NCBI RefSeq assembly: GCF_008274215.1
Contig: NZ_VTPS01000012.1
Span: 1-64,000, forward strand
DNA from: Calorimonas adulescens
Lineage (GTDB): Bacteria; Bacillota; Thermoanaerobacteria; Thermoanaerobacterales; UBA4877
DNA: 64,000 nucleotides
Direction of reading: 5' to 3'
The number at the start of each line of letters is the position of its first letter. Within the stretch, counting starts at the first letter, position 1. The notes below the pieces were generated by a model, which was not told where the DNA came from, searched no databases, and saw only the letters and a list, made by a program, of their open reading frames with translations. Of this stretch, positions 19,168-28,902 are shown in pieces. A program made the position numbers and the translations under genes.

Positions 19168-20253
19168 TCAAGCTTGATAATTCTTTATTTTTTTAGCAGC
19201 ATTTTCCTTTATCCTCTCTATCTGCTCCCGAGTTACTTCTTTTTCAAAGCTCCTGAAACCAGCTAATTTAAATCCATGTTTTTTACATATTTCATAAATT
19301 TCCTTTACTTTATCCACAGACAGTTCCCTGCCCATAGAAAAGTTCTCTATCCTCCCCTCCATAGCTAAGGCCATAGTCTCAGCCATGCACGCATAGGAGG
19401 TCTTTGGAGGAAATCCAAAGTTAAAGTTGAAATTAACATCTCCTGGCACCTCAACCACTCCGCCTTCAATAACAAGGACATCATCTCTGACCTCCACTAC
19501 CTCCCTGGACACATCCCTCGGCCTGGCCACGTCGCAAACCACTGCACCTGGTTTTAAATCCATAGGTTCAATTACAGTATCAACCGCACTGGTGACTGTG
19601 ATTACTATGTCAGCATTCTTCAATGCTTCATGTACATCACTGGTCAATGATGCTGCAACACCTGTCTTTTCGTATAAATATCCCGCAAAGTCCCTTAGTT
19701 TTTCTACACTCCTGGATACCAGCGTAAGGCCTGATACCTGATTGGCCATAAGTTCTGCACAAACCCTGCCTATAGAGCCCGTAGCTCCTATAACGACTGC
19801 ATTGCATCCCTCAATGTCTTTGCCCATGATCTCAGCAGCTTTTTTGGTCCCCTCCAATGCTGTAGCCACAGTATAACTGTTTCCTGTAGTTACAGCTATA
19901 TTCAGGTTATTTGCTATTGTATATCCGGCATCTCCTACCACTGAGGTCATAGCCCCCAGCCCTACAATCTCAGCACCAAGCTCCTCTGCAATTTTCCCGG
20001 CCCTTATTATTTTTTTTGTCACAACATCTGCAGGAAGAGAAAGCATCTGGTCCGATACCAGCGGAACAGCTATAAACCAGCCTTCAGTCTCTCCGTATGG
20101 GCTCTTTACACCGGTTATTTTTGATACCTTCTGCGGCGGCATCAACTTCGTTATCTGCTTTATCACACCTTCAGGTATTTTATTCATAAAGGCATACTTT
20201 CTTGTGACATCCCTCGTCTCTATAGGATGAATTATAAAAGCGAATCTATGCAT
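19168..20253 (-). CDS. Acyl-ACP-reductase-like / shikimate-dehydrogenase-like oxidoreductase
   Basis: About 361 residues with a central Rossmann motif (VVIGATGSIGRVCAELM near 152-168). From memory, three segments line up with cyanobacterial long-chain acyl-ACP reductase (AAR): GLGAMTSVV, TTGNSYTVATALEG before the Rossmann fold, and ENFSMGRELSVDKVKEI near the C-terminus. A conserved Cys (SYACMAE) is also present. AAR reduces acyl-ACP to fatty aldehyde; whether this clostridial protein does so is unproven. Many databases call it a predicted amino acid dehydrogenase. The ATG at 20253 lies ten bases after AAAGGG. Grouped with a quinate-dehydrogenase-annotated gene and a helix-turn-helix gene. Confidence 0.7.
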   Translation of the reverse strand: MHRFAFIIHPIETRDVTRKYAFMNKIPEGVIKQITKLMPPQKVSKITGVKSPYGETEGWFIAVPLVSDQMLSLPADVVTKKIIRAGKIAEELGAEIVGLGAMTSVVGDAGYTIANNLNIAVTTGNSYTVATALEGTKKAAEIMGKDIEGCNAVVIGATGSIGRVCAELMANQVSGLTLVSRSVEKLRDFAGYLYEKTGVAASLTSDVHEALKNADIVITVTSAVDTVIEPMDLKPGAVVCDVARPRDVSREVVEVRDDVLVIEGGVVEVPGDVNFNFNFGFPPKTSYACMAETMALAMEGRIENFSMGRELSVDKVKEIYEICKKHGFKLAGFRSFEKEVTREQIERIKENAAKKIKNYQA

Positions 20254-20269
20254 GATAATCATTCCCTTT

Positions 20270-21178
20270 CTATACAGTTTTTAACATTTCAACCCTTGGT
20301 GTAAATCCAATCCTGTCCAACATTTCTCTATAGTCTTCAGGACTCATGTCCTCAGGCCTTTTCCCAGCCAATGTAATGAGCACGCCCTCCATTACATTTG
20401 TCCCAAAAGACCTACCATTAAGCTCCGGAGTTGTGGTCACCAGCGTCCTGATGCCTCTTTTCTTCAACTCATCCACGTCTTTTGCCGTAACGGTATTGGT
20501 GATTATCACCTTATCATTGAGATCATCCGGCATGTACCTCTTTATAAACAGGTAATCGCCTGCTATGATATCAGCCCATTGATAATATTTTTCATGTTTT
20601 GATTTTGAAAATTCCTGCTTTTCACCGGTAGGATACAGCACCTCAAAAGGTAACCTGGAAAGCACAGGCATTAATATGGAGGCAAGGAAATATAGCATCT
20701 TTAACGACCTCACCGGCATTGGAATACCCAGTGCAAATATGGCATCCCCAAGTATGAGATCGCATCCCAGCTTTTCAAAAGTCTGTGCCATACCAAACCT
20801 GTCCAATCCGCTGACCAGGAGCACATGCCTTCCTTTAAGTGGCATTACCTCTCTATCTACGTATTCTATAACCCTTCTCTCTAAAGTATCCTTAAGCCCC
20901 GAACCATCCACTATGGGTGTTATCTTGGCAGCATTTTTAAGCGGCAGAGCATCTCTTATAATGTACTTCTTTTTACCTGCTCTAAGGTAAAGGTCTATTC
21001 CTCCCATACCAAAGGCATCAACCTTACCGTCCAGCTCCCTTATCATCTCTACAGCTTTTTTTATGTCACCATCAGTACCAATGCGTTGTATCTCAAACTT
21101 TTGTCCGAGAAACTCTGTCTCTACCTTATGATCCCTCGTAGATGAACCGATACTGATACTTACAACCCTTTTCAACAT
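20270..21178 (-). CDS. Conserved protein often annotated quinate 5-dehydrogenase
   Basis: 302 residues. I see no classical Rossmann glycine motif at the N-terminus; the visible conserved pieces are SIGSSTRDH, DAFGMGGIDLYL, LLVSGLDRFGMAQ and TNTVTAKDVDELKKRG. The quinate label rests on family annotation, not on a shown activity, and no shikimate genes are nearby. AGGAGG precedes the ATG. It is flanked by the helix-turn-helix gene (8 bases) and the AAR-like gene (16 bases), so the three form one unit. Confidence 0.55.
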   Translation of the reverse strand: MLKRVVSISIGSSTRDHKVETEFLGQKFEIQRIGTDGDIKKAVEMIRELDGKVDAFGMGGIDLYLRAGKKKYIIRDALPLKNAAKITPIVDGSGLKDTLERRVIEYVDREVMPLKGRHVLLVSGLDRFGMAQTFEKLGCDLILGDAIFALGIPMPVRSLKMLYFLASILMPVLSRLPFEVLYPTGEKQEFSKSKHEKYYQWADIIAGDYLFIKRYMPDDLNDKVIITNTVTAKDVDELKKRGIRTLVTTTPELNGRSFGTNVMEGVLITLAGKRPEDMSPEDYREMLDRIGFTPRVEMLKTV

Positions 21179-21186
21179 GGTGCCTC

Positions 21187-21711
21187 CTATCCTTTTAGTG
21201 TGTTAATAACCGCCATAAACATACCAGGGTCCACATACACGTCATGGGTGATTGGTGATTCTCCAATATCTATAGTAATCACCTCATTCCCCAGTATGGC
21301 TTCCACAAGCTTTGTACGCTTATCTGAACCAAGAAAAATAACCTTATCAAAATTTCTCAACATGGCTATGATATCCAGAACTCGATTAAATAGCTGTACG
21401 CCATCCATACTGCTCACAAAGTCCAATCGTTCTTTTTCTGAAAGAAGAAATACATATTCAACCCCATTTCCCCTTGCTATGGACTCCAGCTCCTCTTTAT
21501 TTTTTACAGGAAAACCAATAAGGGCCAGGCTGCCGCCCTTCTTTATCTCTCCCAGGTTTTCAAGGCGAGAAATAAAGGTCCTGTCTATATGAAAGTGTTC
21601 TGCTACCTCCTGCTGCGAAAGTCCCCTTACTCTCATGTCCAGCATCTCGTCTATCAATCTATGTACCTTGTCGGCATCAACAGTCTTGTCACCGATGCGA
21701 ATAGGCCTCAT
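21187..21711 (-). CDS. Helix-turn-helix transcriptional regulator of the AAR-like cluster
   Basis: About 174 residues. A HTH is clear near residues 30-50 (LSQQEVAEHFHIDRTFISRLE). The C-terminal half (VIFLGSDKRTKLVEAILGNEVITIDIGESP) looks like a ligand or effector domain of unknown type. Start taken at the ATG preceded by AAGGATGG. First gene of the three-gene unit and thus a likely autoregulator of it. Confidence 0.8.
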   Translation of the reverse strand: MRPIRIGDKTVDADKVHRLIDEMLDMRVRGLSQQEVAEHFHIDRTFISRLENLGEIKKGGSLALIGFPVKNKEELESIARGNGVEYVFLLSEKERLDFVSSMDGVQLFNRVLDIIAMLRNFDKVIFLGSDKRTKLVEAILGNEVITIDIGESPITHDVYVDPGMFMAVINTLKG

Positions 21712-21897
21712 AAACACCATCCTTGTGCACATTTTGTGCTCATAATACCTGCATGTATATATTGTAAATCTTTCCTTGTGGAAAATCAAGAATGATCTTG
21801 CAGTCAGTCACTTGTGTATGCCGGCAAAATCCTGGCACCTGTGCTGCTACCAGACAACCTTATGACATAGCCATGCAGACAGGTTGCTGCATCTGAT

Positions 21898-22893
21898 TCA
21901 ATGATATATTGAAGATAGCTCCGCCTTATAATCTAGCAGCCTTTCCAGCATCTCGCTCATGGACTCAATCCTGTTTATTTCATCTCTCATGGCTCTTGCT
22001 CCATTGAGGCCTCTTATATATTCGCTAATTATTTTACGCATCTCCCTTACAGCTTTTCCTTCCCCTTTGATGGACCCTTCCAGTTTGAGATGATATACAG
22101 CCATATCAATCTTCTCAACCGGTGAAGGCAAAGGTGGCAGCATATTACTCTCCAAAAATGTGTTTACCCTTTTAAATATCCAGGGGTTCCCTATGGCTCC
22201 CCTGCCAATCATTACAGCATCGCATCCTGTATATTCCATCATTCTTAACGCATCTTCCGGTTCGGCCACGTCACCGTTTCCTATCACAGGGATCCCAACG
22301 GCCTCTTTAACTTTTTTTATTATATCCCAGTCGGCCTTCCCGGAATAGAACTGATCCCTTGTCCTTCCATGGAGAGCTACAGCCTTTACTCCACACTCCT
22401 CAGCAATAGATGCAATCTCTTCCGCATTTACATGCCACTCATCCCATCCCTTTCTTATCTTGACTGTCACAGGTTTTACAGACACGCTGACCACAGCCTT
22501 GAGTATCTCCCTGACCAGCACAGGATCTTTCATCAATGCAGTCCCATCGCCATTGCTTGTTATTTTCTTCACAGGACACCCCATGTTTATATCTATAATA
22601 CAAAATGGAGAATCATTTAGAAGTTGCACGCTTTGGGCCATTACTTCCGGCTCATGGCCAAAGATCTGTACCGCAACCATACCCTCTCTTGCATCATAGT
22701 CAAGCAGGCTTCTTGTATTTTTATGTCCATACACCAACGCCTTTGATGAAATCATTTCAGTATATTTTAAGGCGCAGCCCATCTGGTTGACTATTATTCT
22801 GTAAGCCTGGTCAGTCACGCCGGCCATGGGTGCAAGAAAAATCCTACCATTTAGTTTAACATCCCCTATTGCAAGTATATTATCATCATGCAT
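21898..22893 (-). CDS. dusB: tRNA-dihydrouridine synthase
   Basis: FMN enzyme that reduces uridines in tRNA D-loops. 331 residues: N-terminal FMN barrel with LAPMAGVTDQAYR, catalytic Cys in DINMGCPVKKI near residue 101, and phosphate-binding GNGDV and MIGRGAIGNPW. The start overlaps the birA stop by a few bases, so the two are translationally coupled. Confidence 0.95.
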   Translation of the reverse strand: MHDDNILAIGDVKLNGRIFLAPMAGVTDQAYRIIVNQMGCALKYTEMISSKALVYGHKNTRSLLDYDAREGMVAVQIFGHEPEVMAQSVQLLNDSPFCIIDINMGCPVKKITSNGDGTALMKDPVLVREILKAVVSVSVKPVTVKIRKGWDEWHVNAEEIASIAEECGVKAVALHGRTRDQFYSGKADWDIIKKVKEAVGIPVIGNGDVAEPEDALRMMEYTGCDAVMIGRGAIGNPWIFKRVNTFLESNMLPPLPSPVEKIDMAVYHLKLEGSIKGEGKAVREMRKIISEYIRGLNGARAMRDEINRIESMSEMLERLLDYKAELSSIYH

Positions 22894-23860
22894 ACCCCAT
22901 AACCCCCCTTACACTGACATCTCCTGCCTGCGCCTCAGTTAATTCACCGTCATCATGTTCTATAAGCAGCGCCCCGGATGGTAATATATCCACTGCTGTA
23001 CCCGTATATTCCATACGACCATTTATTACCCTTACCTTCCTGCCTATGGTGGCAGACATACTTTTTACTTCTGAAATAAATCCATTGTAGTCTCCACCCT
23101 TATATGCAGTATATATTATCTCTATTTCCTTCAGTATTGACGCCAGAAGCTCCGGTCTATAGAACTCTTCTCCGCTCTCTAAATACAGGGATGTGGCTAT
23201 GCTACTTATCTCTCCAGGAATACGCCTGTTATTAACATTTAAGCCAAAGCCGGTAATTACATAATGAACAGCATCCATCTCTGCAGCCATTTCTGTGAGT
23301 ATGCCGCATACCTTCTTGCCATTGACCACTATATCATTGGGCCATTTTATGAGTGGATTTATGCCCCGTTTTTGCAGGGCTCGGGCTATGCCAAGGCCAA
23401 TAAGCTGGGTAAGTTTTGGTATCTCGCTTATGGGAACAGATGGCTTTAAAATAATGCTGCAGTATATCCCTTCAAATTTAGGCGAGTACCATCCCCTGGA
23501 TATCCTTCCCCTACCTGATACCTGTTCTTCAGCCACCACTATAGTGCCCTCATCACAGTTACCTATGGCCAGGCCTTTAGCCACCTCATTGGTAGACCCT
23601 ATGGAATCATAGTATACTATTTCCCTCCCCAGTACATCGGTCTTGAGGTAAAATCCGACAAGGTCAGGCAGAAGCAGGTCTGGGGCCTGCTGCAACATAT
23701 ATCCGTTTTTTGTCTCCGCCTTTATATCAAAGCCTCTTTCCCTGAGGGCATTTATCCTCTTCCATACTGCCGTCCTGGTTATCCCGAGGATAGAACTCAA
23801 CTCTTCTCCAGAGATATATTTACCACGTTTTTCCATCAAAATCTCCAGCAGTTTATCCAT
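22886..23860 (-). CDS. birA: Biotin-[acetyl-CoA-carboxylase] ligase / biotin repressor BirA
   Basis: Attaches biotin to carrier proteins. 324 residues with an N-terminal winged helix (SGEELSSILGITRTAVWKRI), so it may also repress transcription. The ligase core has GRGRISRGWYS and KWPNDIVVNGKKVCGIL; a C-terminal SH3-like domain follows. It lies just downstream of the biotin-dependent methylmalonyl-CoA decarboxylase genes, whose carrier subunit is its evident substrate. Confidence 0.95.
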   Translation of the reverse strand: MDKLLEILMEKRGKYISGEELSSILGITRTAVWKRINALRERGFDIKAETKNGYMLQQAPDLLLPDLVGFYLKTDVLGREIVYYDSIGSTNEVAKGLAIGNCDEGTIVVAEEQVSGRGRISRGWYSPKFEGIYCSIILKPSVPISEIPKLTQLIGLGIARALQKRGINPLIKWPNDIVVNGKKVCGILTEMAAEMDAVHYVITGFGLNVNNRRIPGEISSIATSLYLESGEEFYRPELLASILKEIEIIYTAYKGGDYNGFISEVKSMSATIGRKVRVINGRMEYTGTAVDILPSGALLIEHDDGELTEAQAGDVSVRGVMGYA

Positions 23861-23870
23861 TGGATCACCT

Positions 23871-23922
23871 TTAATATATAATAATAGGGTATCTATATAG
23901 ATACCCTATTATTATATATTAA
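23871..23922. repeat. 52-base perfect palindrome between oadB and birA
   Basis: Positions 23871-23896 are the exact reverse complement of 23897-23922. The AT-rich outer part and a GGGTATC core make a very stable hairpin in RNA. It covers the stop codon of the decarboxylase beta gene and ends ten bases before the birA start. It could end or process the long upstream transcript, or serve as an operator for BirA, whose known targets are palindromic. Confidence 0.7.
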
Positions 23923-25091
23923 CCTCCATATATTGACAAGAAGACTCCTGCTGCTACCGCAGTGCCTATAACTCCTGCAACATTAGGACCCATAGCATGC
24001 ATGAGTATGAAGTTGCCCGGCCTTTCCTGCTGAGCCACCACCTGTGATACCCTTGCCGCCATTGGTACGGCTGAGACACCAGCCGAGCCTATGAGCGGGT
24101 TAATCTTACCACCAGATATATAGTTCATGACCTTTCCCAATATCACTCCACCAGCAGTGGATACCCCAAAAGCAACGAGACCCAGAACTACTATATATAA
24201 GGTACGGGTATTTAAGAAAGTCTGGGCATTGGTTGTGGCACCGACGGATGTACCAAGAAATATGACTATTATATTATTCAGCTCATTCTGTGCTGTTTTA
24301 GAAAGCCTTTCCACTACACCGCTCTCTCTGAAGAGGTTTCCAAGCATGAGCATTCCTATCAGCGGGGCAGCAGGAGGAAGAATCAAGGAAACTACTATCG
24401 TGACTACTATTGGGAAGATTATCCTTTCTGTCTTTGAAACCGGCCTGAGCTGTTTCATCATTATTTGTCTTTCCTTTTTGGTTGTAAGTGCTCGCATGAT
24501 GGGCGGCTGTATTATAGGCACTAAGGCCATATATGAGTATGCAGCAACCGCCACTGTTCCAAGAAGTTCGGGAGCCAGTTTGGTGGCTAAGTAAATGGTT
24601 GTAGGTCCATCAGCACCACCTATTATGCCAATGACGGCTGCCTGCTTTGGAGTAAAACCCAAAAGGCCTGCAGCAACATTATAGGTTATAAAAACACCCA
24701 GCTGGGCAGCAGCTCCCATCAATACCGAAAGGGGATTGGCTATCATTGGCCCAAAGTCCGTCATGGCCCCTACCCCTAAGAATATAAGTGGTGGAAATAT
24801 CCCAAGAGCATCACCCTGATACAGGTAATACAGCAGTCCTCCCGGCTGGGTCATGACCTGAGTACCATCTGCAGAGGTTTGATATACAGGCGGACTCATC
24901 AACCCTGCCAGAGGCAAATTGGCAAGAAGCATACCAAAGGCAATAGGTAAGAGCAGCAAAGGCTCGTACCTTTTTACCACTGCCAGATATATAAGGAAAC
25001 ATGCTACACCAATCATGATCAACTCGCCAATGGTCATGGCCTTGAATCCAGTACTCTCATACAGGTCTATGAATATTTTAGTTATTGACAT
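23919..25091 (-). CDS. oadB: Sodium-pumping methylmalonyl-CoA/oxaloacetate decarboxylase, beta subunit
   Basis: Membrane subunit that couples decarboxylation of carboxybiotin to Na+ export. 390 residues with about nine hydrophobic spans; the family signatures GGADGPTTIYL and NPLIGSAGVSAVPMAARV with the Na+-binding Asp and Ser/Asn are present. Last gene of the set mmdA, delta, carrier, beta. Confidence 0.95.
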   Translation of the reverse strand: MSITKIFIDLYESTGFKAMTIGELIMIGVACFLIYLAVVKRYEPLLLLPIAFGMLLANLPLAGLMSPPVYQTSADGTQVMTQPGGLLYYLYQGDALGIFPPLIFLGVGAMTDFGPMIANPLSVLMGAAAQLGVFITYNVAAGLLGFTPKQAAVIGIIGGADGPTTIYLATKLAPELLGTVAVAAYSYMALVPIIQPPIMRALTTKKERQIMMKQLRPVSKTERIIFPIVVTIVVSLILPPAAPLIGMLMLGNLFRESGVVERLSKTAQNELNNIIVIFLGTSVGATTNAQTFLNTRTLYIVVLGLVAFGVSTAGGVILGKVMNYISGGKINPLIGSAGVSAVPMAARVSQVVAQQERPGNFILMHAMGPNVAGVIGTAVAAGVFLSIYGG

Positions 25092-25102
25092 TTAAACCCC
25101 TC

Positions 25103-25504
25103 CTACGAGAGCTCAACAAGCGGATCCCCGGTATTGACGGAAGCTCCCTTTTGGACATATATCGCTTTGACTTTCCCATCGGACGGGGCTATTATCTCAT
25201 TTTCCATCTTCATGGCTTCCAGTATCATAAGCACCTGTCCTTTCTCTACCTCGTCTCCCTCTTTAATCTTAACATCCAGTATGGTTCCTGGCATTGGAGA
25301 TGCTATCGCTCCCGGCGCTGCAGCAGGTTTCGGTGACTGCGGCCTTGGCTGAGGGGCTGCAGGTTTTGGCGTAACAGGCGATGTAGGTGTTACAGCCGGT
25401 TGTGATGTAGGGACATATGACGGCTTCTCTAAATCACCTGCCAGTTCTTCCACCTCTACCTCGTATGTATTCCCATTTACGGTGACCCTGTACTTTTTCA
25501 TCAT
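25103..25504 (-). CDS. Biotin carrier (gamma) subunit of the Na+-pumping decarboxylase
   Basis: 133 residues: N-terminal conserved beta part, a Pro/Ala/Thr-rich flexible linker (about 35-70), and a biotinyl domain with the AMKM motif at 97-100 in which Lys99 carries biotin. It shuttles CO2 from the carboxyltransferase to the membrane subunit. Confidence 0.95.
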   Translation of the reverse strand: MMKKYRVTVNGNTYEVEVEELAGDLEKPSYVPTSQPAVTPTSPVTPKPAAPQPRPQSPKPAAAPGAIASPMPGTILDVKIKEGDEVEKGQVLMILEAMKMENEIIAPSDGKVKAIYVQKGASVNTGDPLVELS

Positions 25505-25506
25505 TA

Positions 25507-25839
25507 TTACCTCCCCGATATTCTATTAATCTGCTCTTGTCTTGCCATCCTTCCCCATGCAGGAGAAGTATCAGGTATCCTTACTATATTTCTCACTACA
25601 AACCTCATACCCGGATTTGAACTGGCTATAGCGGCAGCAATTACTGCGACCAGTTCTTCATCATTAGCCTTCTCTTTTTCCAGGTTATTTATCGCCGAAA
25701 CCTCCTTTACCGTTTCCTTCTCCGGTTCCTTATAAAATACATATTTAAAACCCATTATGATGAGTGCCAGAAGAATCAGTACGCCAAACACAACACCCAT
25801 ACCAACAATGGTAACCATCAGTAACTCGCTTCCCACCAT
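25507..25839 (-). CDS. oadG: Decarboxylase delta/OadG-type small membrane subunit
   Basis: 110 residues with one N-terminal membrane span (VTIVGMGVVFGVLILLALI) and a cytoplasmic tail that ends AWGRMARQEQINRISGR, as in OadG/MmdD proteins that anchor the carboxyltransferase. AAGGGGTG precedes the ATG. Sits between mmdA and the carrier gene. Confidence 0.9.
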   Translation of the reverse strand: MVGSELLMVTIVGMGVVFGVLILLALIIMGFKYVFYKEPEKETVKEVSAINNLEKEKANDEELVAVIAAAIASSNPGMRFVVRNIVRIPDTSPAWGRMARQEQINRISGR

Positions 25840-25848
25840 ATCACCCCT

Positions 25849-27399
25849 TTACACAGGCATATTGCCGTGCTTTTTGGCTGGTCTTGTCTCTCTTTTACTC
25901 CTGAGCATCTCAAGGCTCTGCGCAATATACTGCCTGGTAAACCTGGGTTCAATAACGTCATCTACATATCCTCTGGCAGCAGCTTTATACGGATTGGCAA
26001 ACTTCTCCCTGTATTCTTCTATCTTCTGTCTCCTTGTCTCTGCAGGATCTTCTGATTCCTCTATTTCCTTTTTAAATACTATGTTGGCTGCACCATCAGG
26101 TCCCATGACTGCTATCTCAGCTGTAGGCCACGCAAATACAGCATCAGCTCCCAAATGCCTTGAGCACATGGCGATATATGCTCCCCCATATGCTTTCCTG
26201 GTTATCACTGTAATCTTTGGCACAGTCGCCTCTGAATAGGCATACAGCAGTTTTGCACCATGTCTTTCTATTCCACCATATTCCTGATTTGTACCCGGCA
26301 GGTAACCCGGTACGTCAACAAAATTGACTAAAGGGATGTTAAAAGCGTCACATGTCCTTACAAACCTTGCAGCCTTATCTGATGCGTCTATGTCAAGGCT
26401 TCCGGCAAGGAAATTGGGTTGATTGGCTATTATGCCCACACTCCTGCCGCCTATCCTGGCATAGCAGGTGATTATATTTCTTGCGTAGCCAGCCATTACC
26501 TCCATGAATTCTCCGTTGTCCACCACCGCTGATATAACTTCCTTCATATCATATGCCTTGTTCGGATTATCCGGTATTATGCTGTCCAGCACCTCTGCCA
26601 CCCTGTTTACATCATCTCCTGTATTTTTCAAGGGTGCCTCTTCCAGGTTATTTGATGGCAGATAGCTGAGTAGCATCCTTATTTGATCTAAACATTCTCT
26701 GTCATCAGACGCCACAAAATGGGCAACACCGCTCTTTGAGCTGTGAGTTAAAGCTCCACCTAATTCTTCTTGTGTAACATCCTCACCCGTTACTGCTTTT
26801 ACCACTTGAGGCCCCGTTATAAATATCTGACTGGAACCATTTACCATAAACACAAAATCGGTGAGAGCAGGGGAATAAACAGCACCACCTGCGCACGGAC
26901 CCATTATAGCTGATATCTGCGGAATAACTCCTGATGCTATAGTATTCCGATAGAATATCTCTCCATAACCAGAGAGAGCGTCCACACCCTCCTGTATCCT
27001 GGCACCCCCTGAATCATTGAGGCCAACCAAAGGGGCCCCCATCTTAAGTGCCATGTCCATAACCTTACAAATCTTTTTGGCATGATACTCTCCCAATGAC
27101 CCACCCATAGCAGTAAAGTCCTGGGCAAAGACATAAACCAGCCTGCCGTCTACCGTGCCATATCCTGTAACCACGCCCTCTCCGGGGATCTCAGTCCTGT
27201 CCATATCAAACTCTGTGCTTCTGTGTTCTACAAAAGTATCTATCTCCACAAAACTGTCCTTATCAAGAAAATATTCTATCCTCTCCCTGGCTGTCATCTT
27301 TCCCTTCTTGTGCTGTGACTCTATCCTTTTCGGTCCTCCACCAAGATACACCTTTTCTCTTCTTTTCATGAGGTCATCAATAAGTTCACTTACTTTCAT
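25849..27399 (-). CDS. mmdA: Methylmalonyl-CoA decarboxylase, carboxyltransferase (alpha) subunit
   Basis: Transfers the carboxyl of (S)-methylmalonyl-CoA to biotin, giving propionyl-CoA. About 516 residues, crotonase-fold duplicated carboxyltransferase with [45 protein letters not shown] and [15 protein letters not shown]. The ATG at 27399 is seven bases after GGAGG; two nearby earlier starts are less well placed. Followed by delta, carrier and beta subunits. Confidence 0.95.
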   Translation of the reverse strand: MKVSELIDDLMKRREKVYLGGGPKRIESQHKKGKMTARERIEYFLDKDSFVEIDTFVEHRSTEFDMDRTEIPGEGVVTGYGTVDGRLVYVFAQDFTAMGGSLGEYHAKKICKVMDMALKMGAPLVGLNDSGGARIQEGVDALSGYGEIFYRNTIASGVIPQISAIMGPCAGGAVYSPALTDFVFMVNGSSQIFITGPQVVKAVTGEDVTQEELGGALTHSSKSGVAHFVASDDRECLDQIRMLLSYLPSNNLEEAPLKNTGDDVNRVAEVLDSIIPDNPNKAYDMKEVISAVVDNGEFMEVMAGYARNIITCYARIGGRSVGIIANQPNFLAGSLDIDASDKAARFVRTCDAFNIPLVNFVDVPGYLPGTNQEYGGIERHGAKLLYAYSEATVPKITVITRKAYGGAYIAMCSRHLGADAVFAWPTAEIAVMGPDGAANIVFKKEIEESEDPAETRRQKIEEYREKFANPYKAAARGYVDDVIEPRFTRQYIAQSLEMLRSKRETRPAKKHGNMPV

Positions 27400-27414
27400 C
27401 ACCATACCTCCAGT

Positions 27415-27822
27415 CTATTTTCTCTCACAGAGTTCAAGCAAAACCCCATGTGTACTTTTGGGATGCAGGAAAGCAATCTTAGCCCCACCGGCTCCCTTTC
27501 TTGGCCTTTCATCAATAAGCCTCACTCCCTTATCTCTCATCTCCTCCAGTGCCTTCTCAATATCATCGACACGCAGAGCTATATGCTGCATACCCTCTCC
27601 ATTTTTCTCAATGAACTTTGCGATAGGGCCATCCTCAGATGTTGACTCTAATAGCTCAATTTCTGAGTTGCCCAAGGGAAGAAATGCAGTTTTAACATGC
27701 TGTCCCTCTATGACCTCTGTCCCAGTGCATTTTATCCCCAGAGTATCCTCATAAAATTTAAGCACCTCATCAAGATTTTTAACCGCAATTCCTATATGGT
27801 CAATTTTCTGAATCATTTCCAT
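27415..27822 (-). CDS. mce: Methylmalonyl-CoA epimerase
   Basis: Interconverts (R)- and (S)-methylmalonyl-CoA, linking the mutase to the decarboxylase. About 135 residues of the vicinal-oxygen-chelate fold; metal ligands in [19 protein letters not shown] and [14 protein letters not shown] precedes the ATG at 27822 (a second ATG six bases later is also possible). Ten or so bases before mmdA. Confidence 0.93.
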   Translation of the reverse strand: MEMIQKIDHIGIAVKNLDEVLKFYEDTLGIKCTGTEVIEGQHVKTAFLPLGNSEIELLESTSEDGPIAKFIEKNGEGMQHIALRVDDIEKALEEMRDKGVRLIDERPRKGAGGAKIAFLHPKSTHGVLLELCERK

Positions 27823-27957
27823 ATCTCTCCTCTGATTAATATAATATGGGCATCTGTTCACAATCAGTAGAGTTTCTTGCTGGTCTTAGGAAATATACTC
27901 TGGCTTTAACCATGTTTCATTCATATTAGATGTTATAATGTCAATATATAATTACAG

Positions 27958-28902
27958 CTATCTACAGCCCCCAATCCTTGTCTGCTTTATTATATCGGTA
28001 GAGGCACTGTATGGGTCCAATTCTCTCTTTGCTACCTTATCTACAATTCCCATAAGATCCTCTTTTGACAGCCCTGACATAATTTCTGCCATAATATTTT
28101 GCGTTAAAAGTTCTAAGAGCTCATTCTTAATATTTTCTCTCCTTTTATTATCAAAAATCCCTGAGTCTTTGAGATATCGCATATGTTCATCTATTGCATA
28201 CAGGACATCTTCTATGCCCTTGTTGTCCTGTGCCACGGTCAAAATAACCCTTGGCCTCCATGAGGACCTTTCATTCAGGTCCAGCATGGCTTCAATCTCA
28301 CGGGATGTCTTTTCAGCACCTTCCCTGTCAGCCTTATTGACTACAAATATATCGCCAATCTCCATTATACCTGCTTTCATTGCCTGTATATCATCTCCAA
28401 GGCCAGGTGCCAAAACCATTACGGTGGTATCCGCAGTTCCGGCAATCTCAACCTCGGACTGTCCGACACCTACAGTTTCAATAAATATATAGTCCATACC
28501 AAATATGTCCATTGCCCGTATTGCAGCTCTTGTCCCTTTAGAAAGTCCACCAAGGTGTCCCCTTGACCCCATGCTGCGGATAAAAATATTGGGGTCGGTA
28601 AACAACTCCTGCATCCTTATACGGTCACCCAGTATTGCCCCTCCGGTATACGGACTTGTTGGATCACAGGCTACTATGCCTATCTTTTTGCCCATCTTGC
28701 TGTATGCTTTAGCCAGCTTAGCTGTCAATGTGCTTTTGCCTGCGCCAGGCAGACCGGTAATTCCTATTAAATAAGCATTGCCGGTCCTATAATACATTTC
28801 TTTAATAACCTCTGTAGCCTCTGGTCTATTATTTTCAGCCATGGTGATAAGCTTAGCCAGTGCAAGTCTGTCCCCTTCAAGTATTCTTTTTTTTATATCC
28901 AT
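27958..28902 (-). CDS. meaB: MeaB/ArgK-type GTPase chaperone of methylmalonyl-CoA mutase
   Basis: G3E-family GTPase that guards the mutase and gates cobalamin delivery. 314 residues; Walker A GLPGAGKST at 50-58, MGSRGHLGG, ETVGVGQSE and NKAD as the guanine-specificity motif. Its ATG overlaps the TAA of the mutase small-subunit gene by one base. Confidence 0.95.
   Translation of the reverse strand: MDIKKRILEGDRLALAKLITMAENNRPEATEVIKEMYYRTGNAYLIGITGLPGAGKSTLTAKLAKAYSKMGKKIGIVACDPTSPYTGGAILGDRIRMQELFTDPNIFIRSMGSRGHLGGLSKGTRAAIRAMDIFGMDYIFIETVGVGQSEVEIAGTADTTVMVLAPGLGDDIQAMKAGIMEIGDIFVVNKADREGAEKTSREIEAMLDLNERSSWRPRVILTVAQDNKGIEDVLYAIDEHMRYLKDSGIFDNKRRENIKNELLELLTQNIMAEIMSGLSKEDLMGIVDKVAKRELDPYSASTDIIKQTRIGGCR

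Noticed and set aside
27155-27754. 199-codon open frame on the plus strand
   Set aside because: Serine-rich shadow opposite mmdA and mce, both of which are certain.
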